Shown here piece by piece: positions 7,223-15,929 of a DNA stretch of 64,000 nt; the first letter of the stretch is position 1, and each line of letters begins with the position of its first letter. A program made the position numbers and the translations under genes. The stretch is from JAEUPI01 sp046348365 (GTDB lineage Bacteria > Pseudomonadota > Gammaproteobacteria > Burkholderiales > Burkholderiaceae_C): contig JAXMEL010000004.1 in NCBI GenBank assembly GCA_046348365.1, positions 372,001-436,000 on the forward strand, in the 5' to 3' direction. The notes beneath the pieces are model-generated. The model was not told the origin of the DNA. It saw nothing but the letters and a program-made list of their open reading frames with translations, and ran no database searches.

Positions 7223-9097
7223 TCAATACATCCTCACGGCGACGTCGAAGCTCCAGGTGCGGCGGATCTCGATCACGTCGTAGTCGGCGGCCAGCGCCGG
7301 CGGAAACGGCGCGTAGTTGGCCTGGCCGTGCACGATGCGCCGGATCGCCTCGTCGACCTCGGGCACGCCGCTGGAGCTCACGAAGGTCACCGATTCCACC
7401 GAGCCGTCGCTGCGGATGGCCACGGTGACCATCGGCGTGGTGTGAGGCCGCTTGGCGATCTCGCGCACGGTGTCGACCAGCGTGTTGAACTGGATCTTGC
7501 GCGCGAACGCCTCGGCGTACTGCACCAGCTCGGCATTGGCGTCGGTGCGGCCCCAGAGCCTCACGCGGCGCGCGGTGCTGAGCGACAGCGGCAGCTGCCC
7601 CGACGGTGCGGCGCGCGCCTTGGCAGCGGCTTCGCGCCGGTCGGCCTCTTCGTCGAGCTGGCGGCCGATGGCGCGCTTGGCCGCTTCGCGCCGGGCTTCG
7701 GCTTCTTCGAGCTCGGCCTTCACGCGTGCGGCTTCGCGTGCCGCGGCGAGCCGGACGGCCTCCTGGCGCTCCGCCTCGAGACGCACGGCCTCGGCGCGCG
7801 CGGCCTCCTGGCGCAGCGCCTCCTGTCGTCTGGCCTCGGCCTGCGCGGCCAGCTGCGATGCCAGCAGGCGTGCGGCCTCCTGCCGCTCGGCTTCGACACG
7901 TGCCGCTTCGGCGCGCGCAGCTGCCAGGCGAGCGGCCTCGGCGCGCTCGGCCTCGGCGCGGGCCGCTGCCTGCCTGGCAGCTTCGGCGCGCTCGGCCTCC
8001 TGTTGGGCCGCGAGACGGCGCGCGGCCTCCTGCCGTTCGGCCTCGAGGCGTGCGGCCTCTGCACGTGCGGCCTCTGCGCGTGCGGCTTCTGCGCGCGCAG
8101 CGGCTTCGCGCTGCTGCATTTCGAGCTGGGCAGCGGCGGCGCGCCGCGCGGCTTCCTGGCGTTCGGCGTCCAGCCTTGCAGCTTCGACGCGCGCCGTTTC
8201 CTGGCGGGCCAACTCCTGTCGCTGGGCTTCCTGCTCGGCCGCCAGGCGGCGGGCGGCTTCTTCGCGCTCGGCCTCGAGCCTCGTGGCTTCGGCGCGAGCC
8301 GCCTCCGCACGAGCCGCTTCTGCACGAGCCGCCTCTGCACGAGCTGCTTCTGCGCGGGCGGCCTCCGCGCGGGCTGCTTCTGTACGAGCCGACTCGACGC
8401 GCGCTGCCTCGACACGCGCAGCCTCCGCACGAGCGGCTTCGAGGCGAGCCGTTTCGAGCGCGGTGTCGTTGTCGTCCGGCCGCGCGGGGGCCGGCGGCTC
8501 CGGCATCGATGCGGGTGGTGCGATCGCGATCGCGCGCCGCGGCGCCACGGTGGCCACGGGCACCTCGGGCGTCGGGGCGGGTGCCGGCATGTCGAGCGTC
8601 GCCGGCGGTTCGACGACCGGCGGCGTGACCGACAGCGGCGCCGCGATGTCGGGCGCTTCGCCACGCGCGACGGGCGCGGGTGGCGCCTCAGGCCGAGGGA
8701 CCGCCGCCGGCTCGGCTCGCGGCAAGACGGGCGCAGCGGGTGCAACCGGCGCAGCGGGCGCAACCGGCGCCGGCAGCAGCACCACGTGCAGATCGGGCAC
8801 CTCGACCCGGCGATCCTTCCAGGGCAGGGCCAGGCCCGGCAGGCCGCGCTGCAGATGCCCGAAGGTCAGGCTCATCACCACCGCGTGCGTGATCAGCGAC
8901 AGCAGCACGGCCAGCGCCATGCGCGTGCCGTCGCCGCCCATGCGCTGGCGCGAGCGCAGCAGTCGCCGCGTGCTGCGTTCGGCCGGGTCCGGTCGATCGT
9001 CGGCGCCGGGCCGCTGCGCGGCCGGCTGCGAATCGGGCGCGCCCGCGGGCGTCGGCAGCGCCGCGTCGGCAAGGTTCGCGATGCGCATGCGGGCCAT
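7223..9097 (-). CDS. TonB/TolA-like energy transducer with very long Ala/Glu helix
   Basis: A 624-residue inner-membrane protein. After a hydrophilic N-terminus of about 58 residues comes one membrane helix (about 60-79) containing S67-x-x-x-H71, the ExbB/D-coupling motif of TonB. A Pro/Ala-rich stretch follows, then about 290 residues of EAARAEAA-type repeats (roughly 7640-8460 in DNA) predicted as one continuous alpha helix, as in TolA domain II. The C-terminus (YAEAFARKIQFNTLVDTV ... VTVAIRSDGSVESVTFVSSSG) is a TonB/TolA C-terminal domain. It could energise some of the TonB-dependent receptors in this window. No exbB/exbD or tol genes are adjacent. Confidence 0.82.
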   Translation of the reverse strand: MARMRIANLADAALPTPAGAPDSQPAAQRPGADDRPDPAERSTRRLLRSRQRMGGDGTRMALAVLLSLITHAVVMSLTFGHLQRGLPGLALPWKDRRVEVPDLHVVLLPAPVAPAAPVAPAAPVLPRAEPAAVPRPEAPPAPVARGEAPDIAAPLSVTPPVVEPPATLDMPAPAPTPEVPVATVAPRRAIAIAPPASMPEPPAPARPDDNDTALETARLEAARAEAARVEAARVESARTEAARAEAARAEAARAEAARAEAARAEAARAEATRLEAEREEAARRLAAEQEAQRQELARQETARVEAARLDAERQEAARRAAAAQLEMQQREAAARAEAARAEAARAEAARLEAERQEAARRLAAQQEAERAEAARQAAARAEAERAEAARLAAARAEAARVEAERQEAARLLASQLAAQAEARRQEALRQEAARAEAVRLEAERQEAVRLAAAREAARVKAELEEAEARREAAKRAIGRQLDEEADRREAAAKARAAPSGQLPLSLSTARRVRLWGRTDANAELVQYAEAFARKIQFNTLVDTVREIAKRPHTTPMVTVAIRSDGSVESVTFVSSSGVPEVDEAIRRIVHGQANYAPFPPALAADYDVIEIRRTWSFDVAVRMY

Positions 9098-9158
9098 GCG
9101 CCGATTCTGATGGGCGCGGGCGCATCGGCGAGGTGGGGAAACTCTGGCTCGGCGCGGC

Positions 9159-9200
9159 GGCCCCTCGAGCGGCCCCTCGAGCGGCCCCTCGAGCGGCCCG
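9159..9200. repeat. 12-bp tandem repeat with CTCGAG core
   Basis: The unit GGCCCCTCGAGC occurs three times head to tail from 9159 to 9194, followed by a half unit. It fills much of the 100-base gap upstream of the TonB-like gene and abuts the stop codon of the thioredoxin-like gene. Each unit holds the six-base palindrome CTCGAG. Confidence 0.85.
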
Positions 9201-9677
9201 TCAACCCGCCAGCCACCGATGCAGCGCGTCGAAGTCGGCCGGGCCGCTGAACGCGCGGGCGCTCCCCGCTGCCTCGAGCATCAACGTGCGCGGCAGCTCG
9301 CCGCCCCACATGGGGTCGATCGCGTGCTGCCAGCGCTCGTCGGCGAAGCCGCGTACCGCATACTGCCGCCCGCCGCGCACGCCCGCGCGGCGCAGCGCGG
9401 CGTCGACCAGCCGGGGCTCGGCGGGCTCCACCTCGATCATCACGATCGCCTCGCGCGGATGCCGCTCGATGAACGCGGCCCAGCGCGCCAGCTCATCGAT
9501 GCACGGCGCGCAGGTGAGGCCCCACAGGTGCACGATGGCACGGCGGCCGGCCAGCGATGCGCGCAGCGCGGGCCAGGCGTCGAGTTCGAGCGGCCGCGTG
9601 GCCACCGCTGCCCGCGCCGGCGCGACGTGCAGCGCACAAACCGCCGGGGCCAGCCACAAGACACGACGGCGATTCAT
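9201..9677 (-). CDS. TlpA-like thioredoxin-fold protein (periplasmic)
   Basis: A 158-residue protein with an N-terminal signal (RRRVLWLAPAVCALHVAPARA) and a thioredoxin-like domain. The redox motif is C-x-x-C in LWGLTCAPCIDELARW. The cis-Pro region is probably GELPRTLML. The start codon at 9677 overlaps the stop of the upstream BNR gene as ATGA, so it is translationally coupled to it. A role in keeping cysteines of the neighbouring Cys-rich exported proteins reduced, or in metal delivery, is an inference from context. Confidence 0.82.
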   Translation of the reverse strand: MNRRRVLWLAPAVCALHVAPARAAVATRPLELDAWPALRASLAGRRAIVHLWGLTCAPCIDELARWAAFIERHPREAIVMIEVEPAEPRLVDAALRRAGVRGGRQYAVRGFADERWQHAIDPMWGGELPRTLMLEAAGSARAFSGPADFDALHRWLAG

Positions 9678-10978
9678 CGCGCACCTCGCAGATTCGTCAG
9701 ATGCAGACCTTCGTCATGCGTGAGCCATGACAGCATCGGCTCGCCCGAGCGCCAGCCGAGCATGGGGTGGTCGGTGTAGCCGACGCTCGAACGCAGCGCC
9801 TCGGGCGCCGACCAGCTTTGCCCCGCGTCGCGCGAACGCTGCACGTAGAGCGTGGTGCGCTGGCCGTCGAAGGCCTTGTAGGCGAGCCAGACATCGGGGC
9901 CGCGCGCGAGCAGCGCCGGGCGGCCGGCGCGCTCGCCGTCGCGGCCCACGCGCATCGGCGCGCTGAAGCTGCGCCCGCCATCCGGCGAGTGGGCGTAGAA
10001 CACGCCCTGGCGCGCGCGGCCCGCGGTGTACCACGCCGCGTGCAGCCTGCCTTCGCCGCCCACGGCCAGCGCCGGGCCGTGGTGCGGGCAGGCATCGATG
10101 TGCCAGTCGTCGACGGCCACGCGGTGCAGCGCGCCGGGCTCGTGGCGCGCACCGAAGGCGAGCAGCGCGTGGTCGCGCACGCCCGGTTCGGCCAGGTCGC
10201 GGAACAGCACCACCGGCCGCTCGGGCTCGGGCAGCGCGACGCCGATGCGGCAGCATTCGCAGCTCGTCTCGTGCGCCAGGCGCGCATCGCTGAAGCTGGC
10301 ACCGCCGTCGGTGGACCATGCATAGGCGATCGATGCGCCGGCCACCTTGCGCCCCTGCCGCGCCGCGGCTGCGACGAGGCGCTTGTCGACCCAGGCCACG
10401 AAGAGCGCGCCGTCGGGCGCCATGCCGAGCGATGCGAAGCGCTGGCTGGCGGCATCGGGCGTCACCGGGTGCGGCGTGCCGAAGGTCTTGCCGCCGTCGT
10501 GCGAGGTGGCGACCAGCACCTGCGCGTTCCACTGCTCGTCCTTGAAGATGCCGAACACCAGCACGATGCGCCCTTGCGCGTCGATGGCGATCTGCACGCG
10601 CGCGTCGGGCCCGATGTCGGCCAGCGCGCCGTAGCGGCCGACGACCGCGCTGCGCGTGATGCGGGCGCTGCCATCGGGTGCGTGGCCCACCATCACGTCG
10701 CCATTGGCCACCCAGGCGAGCCACAGCGCGCCGTCGCCGGCCCACACCGGCGTGGCCGACGTGGCGCAGGCCAGCGTGTTGTTGCCGCACTTGAACGGCG
10801 ACAGGCTGGCATAGGCCGCGCCGCGCGGCCGCGGCGCGGCGGCGTGCTCCGCGTGCGCGGGGCCGCAGGCGCAGGTGGACGCCAGCAGCCAGCCGGCCAG
10901 CGCGAGCGCTGCGCTGTGTGCGCCGGCGAATGGGCGATGTCGGCGGGGGCGATGTCGGCCTGGGGCGATGCGGCTCAT
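9674..10978 (-). CDS. BNR/Asp-box (sialidase-like) beta-propeller exported protein
   Basis: About 434 residues with an N-terminal signal region (AALALAGWLLASTCACGPAHA) and at least four Asp-box motifs of the S-x-D-x-G-x-(S/T)-(F/W) type: SHDGGKTF, STDGGASF, SPDGGRSF and SRDAGQSW. These mark a sialidase-like beta propeller. There is no strong sign of the sialidase catalytic set, so calling it a sialidase would be unsafe. It also carries a dense cysteine motif, SCECCRI, and an N-terminal C-x8-C pair, which could bind metal or form disulfides. In-frame ATGs at 10987 and 11023 are possible starts; 10978 avoids overlapping the receptor gene. It sits between the receptor and the thioredoxin gene in one operon. 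Confidence 0.78.
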   Translation of the reverse strand: MSRIAPGRHRPRRHRPFAGAHSAALALAGWLLASTCACGPAHAEHAAAPRPRGAAYASLSPFKCGNNTLACATSATPVWAGDGALWLAWVANGDVMVGHAPDGSARITRSAVVGRYGALADIGPDARVQIAIDAQGRIVLVFGIFKDEQWNAQVLVATSHDGGKTFGTPHPVTPDAASQRFASLGMAPDGALFVAWVDKRLVAAAARQGRKVAGASIAYAWSTDGGASFSDARLAHETSCECCRIGVALPEPERPVVLFRDLAEPGVRDHALLAFGARHEPGALHRVAVDDWHIDACPHHGPALAVGGEGRLHAAWYTAGRARQGVFYAHSPDGGRSFSAPMRVGRDGERAGRPALLARGPDVWLAYKAFDGQRTTLYVQRSRDAGQSWSAPEALRSSVGYTDHPMLGWRSGEPMLSWLTHDEGLHLTNLRGAR

Positions 10979-11012
10979 GCGGTGCATCGTGCCATCGATG
11001 GCCGGAGCGCGC

Positions 11013-13217
11013 TCAGAACGCATAGCGCAACCCGAGCGTGATCGTGCGCGGGATGCCGAGCGCGGGGATGCTGCTGGTGGCGATCGTGGCGCCCTCGAGG
11101 GTGGTGCTGGTCGGGCCCTGGTCGTTGTAGCGGCGGTCGCCGAGGTTCTGCACGCTGCCCCACAGCGTGAGCTCGGGGCGCAGCGCCCACGTCACGCCGG
11201 CGTCGAGCAGCAACGCGCCGTCGTTGCGCTGCGTGTGCGCGGTGTTGTTCCAGTACGGCGGGAAGGCCTTGCCCTGCATCGACACGTTCACGCCAGGCAG
11301 CAGCTGCCACTGCAACCCTAAGTTGAGGGTCCACAACGGCACCTGCCCGAGCTGCTTGCCCAGCGGGTCGGGCGGCGTGGCGGCCGGCGCGGTGTAGGCC
11401 GATGTCTTCAGGTAGGCGTTGGTGCGCGAGAAGCCGCCGTCGACGAGCACGTCGGGCGAGGCCTGCCAGCGGCCCATGACCTCGAAGCCGCGCAACACCG
11501 CGCGCCCGGCGTTCACGTACTGGTTCACCCGCGTCACGCTGCCGGCGGCGAGGCCGGTGCCGGCGATCAGCGGGTTGCAGGCGGCCGCGGTGGTGCACAG
11601 CGGCGCGAAGTCGATGAACTCGTCGAGCCGGTTGTGATACACGGTGGCCGAGACGCCGAGGCCCGGCTGCTTGAAGTCGATGCCGATCTCCTGGCCGACG
11701 TTGGTCTGCGGCTTCAGCGTCGGGCTGGTGGCCGTGTAGCTGGTGCCGCTGACGAAGCTGCGGTACATCTGGTTCATGCCCGGCGCCGCGAAGTTGCGGT
11801 AGATCGCACCGCGCACGGCCCACTCGTCGTTCACCCCGTATTTGGCGCCGAGCCGGGGGTTGAACTTGTGCACCGAGGTGTCGGCCACCGGGTTGGCGAG
11901 CGTGCTGCCGTTGGCGAGGATGGTGCCGTCGACGCTGGCGCTGCGCGCCTGCCAGAGGTCTTCGCGCAGGCCCAGCGTGATGTCGAGCGGCGCGGCGAGC
12001 GGCCGCCACGTGCCTTGCGCGAACACGCCCACGAAGCGGTGCGTGCCCCGGGCGACGATGGCCGCGGTCTGCGCGGTGGCGCTGTAGAGGTCGAGGTCGT
12101 CGTCGGCGCCGACCTGCCGCGCGTCGAGGCCCAGCTTGACGTCGGCGACGGGGCCGAGCACGGTCTGCACGAACGCCGAGCCGCCGACGTGGCGGTAGCG
12201 GGCCGCCTCGATCTGCGACACGAACGGCACGGCCGCCGCAGGCGCGGTGTTGTTGTAGGCCGGGCTCTGCCCCGAGTTGGTGGTGTCCATCCCGGAGCGG
12301 CCGACCCAGGCGTTGACGTGCACGCGGGTGTCGGGCGCGGCCACGCGCAGCGTGCCGCCGCCGCTGAGCTTGTAGGTGTGCCAGGCGTTGCGCGTCACGT
12401 CCCACACCAGCGAGGCCTCGCGCGCGCGGTGCGCACTCAGCTTGGCGTGGTAGCGCGCATCGGGCGACGGCGTGGCCACGGCGCTCAGCAGCACGTCGTC
12501 GGAGCGCGATGCGGTGGGCGCCATGCGCGTGTTGAGGTAGGCCTCGGGTGTCTGCTGGTAGCCGTCGCTGCCCGAGGCGCCGACCAGGATGCCCACGCGC
12601 AGCGCGTCGGTGGCCAGCAGCGTGACGGCGCCATCGGCCAGCCACGTGCCGTGGCTGCCGCCGGCGAGGCCCACGCGCCGCTCGGCCTCGCCGGGGTCGC
12701 GCGTCACGATGTTGACGATGCCGCCCATGGCCAGGTTGCCCCACAGGCTCGACGCGCCGCCGCCGCGGATCACCTCGATGCGCTCGATCGACGCCTTGGG
12801 GATCTGGCGCCAGTCGATGGTGCGGAAGTACGGATCGTTGGCCGGCACGCCGTCGACCATCAGCAGCGTGTTGACGTTGGTGGTGGTGCCGAAGCCGCGG
12901 ATGTTGAACACCTGCGACGTGGGGTGCAGCTGCCCCGACGGCTGATTGAGCGCGAACACGCCGGGGATGCGGTTGACGATCTGCTCGACGGTGGTCTGCG
13001 GCGCCTGCTCGATCTGCTCGCGCCGGATCACGGTGGTGCTCACGTCCATGTCCTGCAGCCGCGAGCCGCGCGCGGCGGTGACCGTGACCGCCTGCGATGC
13101 CGACGGGTCGTCGGCGGCGTGGACCGACGCGACGTGGCCGAGCGCGACGGCGAGCGCGAGGGCTCGGTGTGGCGGCCGGCTCGGCCGGGTCCGCGCACGA
13201 GTTGCGATGTGACGCAT
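11013..13217 (-). CDS. TonB-dependent outer-membrane receptor (possibly copper related)
   Basis: A 734-residue receptor with signal peptide (ALALAVALGHVASVHA), a plug domain (QAVTVTAARGSRLQDMDVST ... VFNIRGFGTTTNVNTLLMVDG ... ERIEVIRGGGASSLWGN) and a 22-strand-type barrel ending in the terminal Phe motif GLRYAF. Such receptors import chelated metals or other scarce substrates using TonB energy. AAGGAAG at 13222-13228 is a good ribosome binding site for ATG 13217. The neighbours (DUF2946 upstream, Cys-rich BNR protein and thioredoxin downstream) suggest a copper role as for OprC-type systems; the substrate is inferred only. Confidence 0.93.
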   Translation of the reverse strand: MRHIATRARTRPSRPPHRALALAVALGHVASVHAADDPSASQAVTVTAARGSRLQDMDVSTTVIRREQIEQAPQTTVEQIVNRIPGVFALNQPSGQLHPTSQVFNIRGFGTTTNVNTLLMVDGVPANDPYFRTIDWRQIPKASIERIEVIRGGGASSLWGNLAMGGIVNIVTRDPGEAERRVGLAGGSHGTWLADGAVTLLATDALRVGILVGASGSDGYQQTPEAYLNTRMAPTASRSDDVLLSAVATPSPDARYHAKLSAHRAREASLVWDVTRNAWHTYKLSGGGTLRVAAPDTRVHVNAWVGRSGMDTTNSGQSPAYNNTAPAAAVPFVSQIEAARYRHVGGSAFVQTVLGPVADVKLGLDARQVGADDDLDLYSATAQTAAIVARGTHRFVGVFAQGTWRPLAAPLDITLGLREDLWQARSASVDGTILANGSTLANPVADTSVHKFNPRLGAKYGVNDEWAVRGAIYRNFAAPGMNQMYRSFVSGTSYTATSPTLKPQTNVGQEIGIDFKQPGLGVSATVYHNRLDEFIDFAPLCTTAAACNPLIAGTGLAAGSVTRVNQYVNAGRAVLRGFEVMGRWQASPDVLVDGGFSRTNAYLKTSAYTAPAATPPDPLGKQLGQVPLWTLNLGLQWQLLPGVNVSMQGKAFPPYWNNTAHTQRNDGALLLDAGVTWALRPELTLWGSVQNLGDRRYNDQGPTSTTLEGATIATSSIPALGIPRTITLGLRYAF

Positions 13218-13221
13218 GGAT

Positions 13222-13228
13222 CTTCCTT
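13222..13228 (-). promoter_or_regulatory. Shine-Dalgarno site of the TonB-dependent receptor gene
   Basis: AAGGAAG on the minus strand, four bases before ATG 13217. The 190 bases between DUF2946 and the receptor otherwise show no recognisable riboswitch. Confidence 0.6.
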
Positions 13229-13408
13229 GTGGGTCAGCGCCGCGGGGGCGCGGATGCCGATGTGGGACGTCCGGCGCGAAACGCTGCGTGCGGCCGATGC
13301 GCGGATCGGCGCGATCAGGCGCAGCGGACGAAGCGGCGGACGAGGCGGGAGACGCAGTGGCCGGCAGCGACAGGCGATGCCTTGCCGCGCCGGGCCGGTC
13401 TCAGGCGA

Positions 13409-13792
13409 TCAGGCGCGCAGCGGCGGCGCGCGCGGGTGCGCGGGGCTCCACGCGTGGAGCGTGCGCGGCGCCTGCAGGAAAGCCTGCGGCAGCGCGTCGC
13501 GTGCGTTGCAGGCCGGCGCCACGGCGGCCGGCGGTGGCGGCAACGCCAGCGCCGGAAGATGGATGCTGCAGTAGGGGCAGTGATCGATCAGGTGCGCGGC
13601 CGAGGGCGCGCCGCCGGCATCGCCGGCGTCTGCGCGCACCCAGGTGGAACCCTGGGGCGTGCACACCTCGACCCATGAGTGGTGATCGGCAACGCCCACC
13701 GCCTGCGACAGCGCGGGCGCCAGCGATGCCAGCAGCATCGCCACGATGACGATCCAGTTGGCGATCCGGCCGTGGGCGCGCATGCCGTTCAT
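13409..13792 (-). CDS. DUF2946 family exported protein
   Basis: A 127-residue protein with an N-terminal hydrophobic signal (IANWIVIVAMLLASLAPALSQA) and the DUF2946 hallmark HCPYCSIH, a C-x-x-C flanked by histidines that could bind copper or another metal. DUF2946 genes are often found beside copper-related TonB-dependent receptors and copper chaperones; that is family knowledge and not proof here. It is the first gene of a minus-strand run with the receptor, the BNR protein and the thioredoxin-like protein. Confidence 0.85.
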   Translation of the reverse strand: MNGMRAHGRIANWIVIVAMLLASLAPALSQAVGVADHHSWVEVCTPQGSTWVRADAGDAGGAPSAAHLIDHCPYCSIHLPALALPPPPAAVAPACNARDALPQAFLQAPRTLHAWSPAHPRAPPLRA

Positions 13793-13875
13793 GGCGGCGG
13801 ATTGTAGGGGGCGGGCATCGCTGCAGCGTTCTCGGCATACTTGTCCGACCTCAATCCGTATGCCATGGCGGGCCC

Positions 13876-14271
13876 ATGAAGCAACAACGTTCTGCGCAAG
13901 CCGCGTCGGCCTCGGCGCTGATCGACGCGCGCATCGCGCAGCTCGCCGACTGGCGCGGCGACACGCTCGGCCGCCTGCGCGCGCTGATCAAGGCGGCCGA
14001 CCCCGGCGTGATCGAGGAATGGAAGTGGGACGTGCCGGTGTGGTCGCACGACGGCATCGTCTGCACCGGCGAAACCTACAAGGACAAGGTGAAGCTCACC
14101 TTCGCCAAGGGCGCCGCGCTGTCGGACCCGGCGCGCTTGTTCAATGCCAGCCTCGACGGCAGGGTGCGGCGCGCGATCGACGTGTTCGAAGGCGGCGCGG
14201 TCGACGCGGCTGCGCTCGAGGCGCTCGTGCGGGCGGCGGTGGCGCTGAACGCGACGTCGAACCGCGCATGA
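13876..14271 (+). CDS. DUF1801 domain protein
   Basis: A 131-residue cytoplasmic protein. The core IKAADPGVIEEWKWDVPVWS..GIVCTGETYKDKVKLTFAKGA matches the DUF1801 (YdhG-like) family, whose function is unknown. It diverges from DUF2946 with an 83-base gap. No signal peptide or catalytic motif is seen. Confidence 0.85.
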   Translation: MKQQRSAQAASASALIDARIAQLADWRGDTLGRLRALIKAADPGVIEEWKWDVPVWSHDGIVCTGETYKDKVKLTFAKGAALSDPARLFNASLDGRVRRAIDVFEGGAVDAAALEALVRAAVALNATSNRA

Positions 14272-14473
14272 CGTCACCCCGCCACGGCGACCTTCACGCG
14301 CGCGCGCAGAGTGCGGCGCGGGCGTGGCAGCGGCTGGGCGAGTCCGCGTCGGCGCGGGCGTGAAGCCGGCACTCGGTCCGCGCGGCGGGCGGCCGCGGCG
14401 CGATCGTCGGTAGACTGCCCGCTTTGGGGCCGGATCGGCCCGCCGTGCAACCCTCAGCCAACGAGCAAACCGC

Positions 14474-15292
14474 ATGAAGACCCGGAACACATCGGCCGTG
14501 GCGCGCATCGCGCGCGCATGGACCATCGTCATCGCCGCGATGGTGATCGCCGCCTGCAGCAGCACGCCCAGCGTGCCGCGCTGGCAGGGCGACAAGCCGG
14601 CGTCGCTGCTGTGGGTGGGCAACAGCTTCTTCTACTTCAACAACAGCATGCACGGCCACCTGGGCGGCCTGCTCAACGCCGCCGGTGTGCGCAACGTGCG
14701 CCAGACCTCGGTGACGATCAGCGGCGCCGGCCTCGACTGGCACGACATGGGCTCGCACTTCAAGCCCGGCACCGGGATGATGCGCTACAGCTTCACGCCG
14801 ACCAACGACGTGGCCTTCAACACCTTCGATCGTGCCTACGACATGGTGCTGATGATGGACTGCAGCCAGTGCCCGATCCACCCGAAGCTGCAGCAGGCCT
14901 TCCACGACACCGTGAAGGCGCATGCCGCCACCGTGCGCCAGGCGGGTGCCGAGCCGGCGCTGTTCCTGAGCTGGGCGTATCAAGACCAGCCGCAGATGAC
15001 CGAGCAGCTGGCGGCCGAGTACGTCAAGGCCGGCCGCGCCAACCAGATGCGCGTGGTGCCGGCGGGGCCGGCCTTCGCCGCGTCGATCGCCAAGCGGCCC
15101 GACCTCAACCTCTACGCGCCCGACAAGCGCCACCCGAGCCTGGCCGGCACCTACCTCGGCGCGTGCGTGGTGATGGCCAGCCTGTTCAGGACCTCGCCGG
15201 TGGGCAACAGCTACACGGCGGGTCTGCCGCCCGACGTGGCGCAGCACCTCCAGGCCGTGGCCTGGGAGACGGCGCAGGGCTTCAAGCCGTAG
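14474..15292 (+). CDS. SGNH/GDSL-like hydrolase lipoprotein
   Basis: A 272-residue protein with a lipoprotein signal ending in IAAC-SS. The mature part starts SLLWVGNSFFYFNNSM, an SGNH block-I region with Ser in GNSF, and ends with APDKRHPSLAGTYL, in which Asp and His of D-x-x-H complete the usual catalytic triad of the superfamily. SGNH enzymes hydrolyse esters of lipids, polysaccharides or acyl groups. The cysteine pair DCSQCPIH is an extra feature. It stands alone, about 200 bases after DUF1801. Confidence 0.75.
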   Translation: MKTRNTSAVARIARAWTIVIAAMVIAACSSTPSVPRWQGDKPASLLWVGNSFFYFNNSMHGHLGGLLNAAGVRNVRQTSVTISGAGLDWHDMGSHFKPGTGMMRYSFTPTNDVAFNTFDRAYDMVLMMDCSQCPIHPKLQQAFHDTVKAHAATVRQAGAEPALFLSWAYQDQPQMTEQLAAEYVKAGRANQMRVVPAGPAFAASIAKRPDLNLYAPDKRHPSLAGTYLGACVVMASLFRTSPVGNSYTAGLPPDVAQHLQAVAWETAQGFKP

Positions 15293-15395
15293 CAGCGCGC
15301 GGGCGTGCCGTGCGCCTGCACCCCGTGTGTGGGTGGCGCCCTGGGCAGCAGATTCACACGGGCCGGTGCGCGGGCTGCGGCATCATCGACTCGCC

Positions 15396-15929
15396 GTGCA
15401 GACACACCGCGACTTCGAGTTCCACTCCAGCATCGGCGCCGAGCACTTCGGCGAGCTGCAGGCGCTGCTGTTCTTCCATCCGCGTCAGCAGATGCTGATC
15501 GACAGCATCCGCGCCTGCGTGGCCGAGTTCGGCGTGCCGGAGATCGAGCAGCGCACAGGCCGCCTGTACGTCGGCATCCCCCGCAACGGTGCGCAAGGGC
15601 TGATCGCCTGCCGCCGCGGGCCCGGCGCCGGCGCGCCGGTGGCGGTGGTGATGTACCTGCGCACGAGCCGCGAGCTGCTGCGCATCCTGCACCTGGCGGT
15701 GCACCCCGCCTACGAGCGCGACGGCGCGCACGCCGGGCTCGGGCTGGGCGTGGCCATGGTCGACGCAGTGCGCACGCTGGCGCGGCGCGTCGCGGGCGTC
15801 CGCCGCATCCAGCTGCCTTACGTGAAGAACGGCTATCTTGCCGTGCCCCGGCTCTGCGCGACGCGAAACGCGGCGTTCGCCAGCGCAGTCAACCCGAACA
15901 GCGAGGCAGCGAAGACGATGGCCGGGTAA
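15396..15929 (+). CDS. GNAT-like acetyltransferase fold protein
   Basis: A 177-residue protein starting with GTG (VQTHRDFEFHSSIG). The middle, LLRILHLAVHPAY..GLGLGVAMVDAVRTLARR, fits the core strand and acetyl-CoA pyrophosphate-binding loop of GNAT enzymes, and VRRIQLPY resembles the following strand. Clear GNAT R/Q-x-x-G-x-G/A spacing is weak, so the call is tentative. Its 3' end overlaps the convergent MFS gene by about 97 bases, so the true end of function may be nearer LPYVKNGYLAVPR. Confidence 0.6.
   Translation: MQTHRDFEFHSSIGAEHFGELQALLFFHPRQQMLIDSIRACVAEFGVPEIEQRTGRLYVGIPRNGAQGLIACRRGPGAGAPVAVVMYLRTSRELLRILHLAVHPAYERDGAHAGLGLGVAMVDAVRTLARRVAGVRRIQLPYVKNGYLAVPRLCATRNAAFASAVNPNSEAAKTMAG

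Noticed and set aside
9674..10978. Sialidase
   Set aside because: Asp boxes define the fold but the arginine triad and catalytic Tyr/Glu set cannot be assigned, and the context is metal-related.
13218..13408. Possible cobalamin riboswitch upstream of the TonB-dependent receptor
   Set aside because: GCCACTG and GAGACCGGCC fragments occur on the minus strand, but in the wrong order and without a B12 box or the conserved core.
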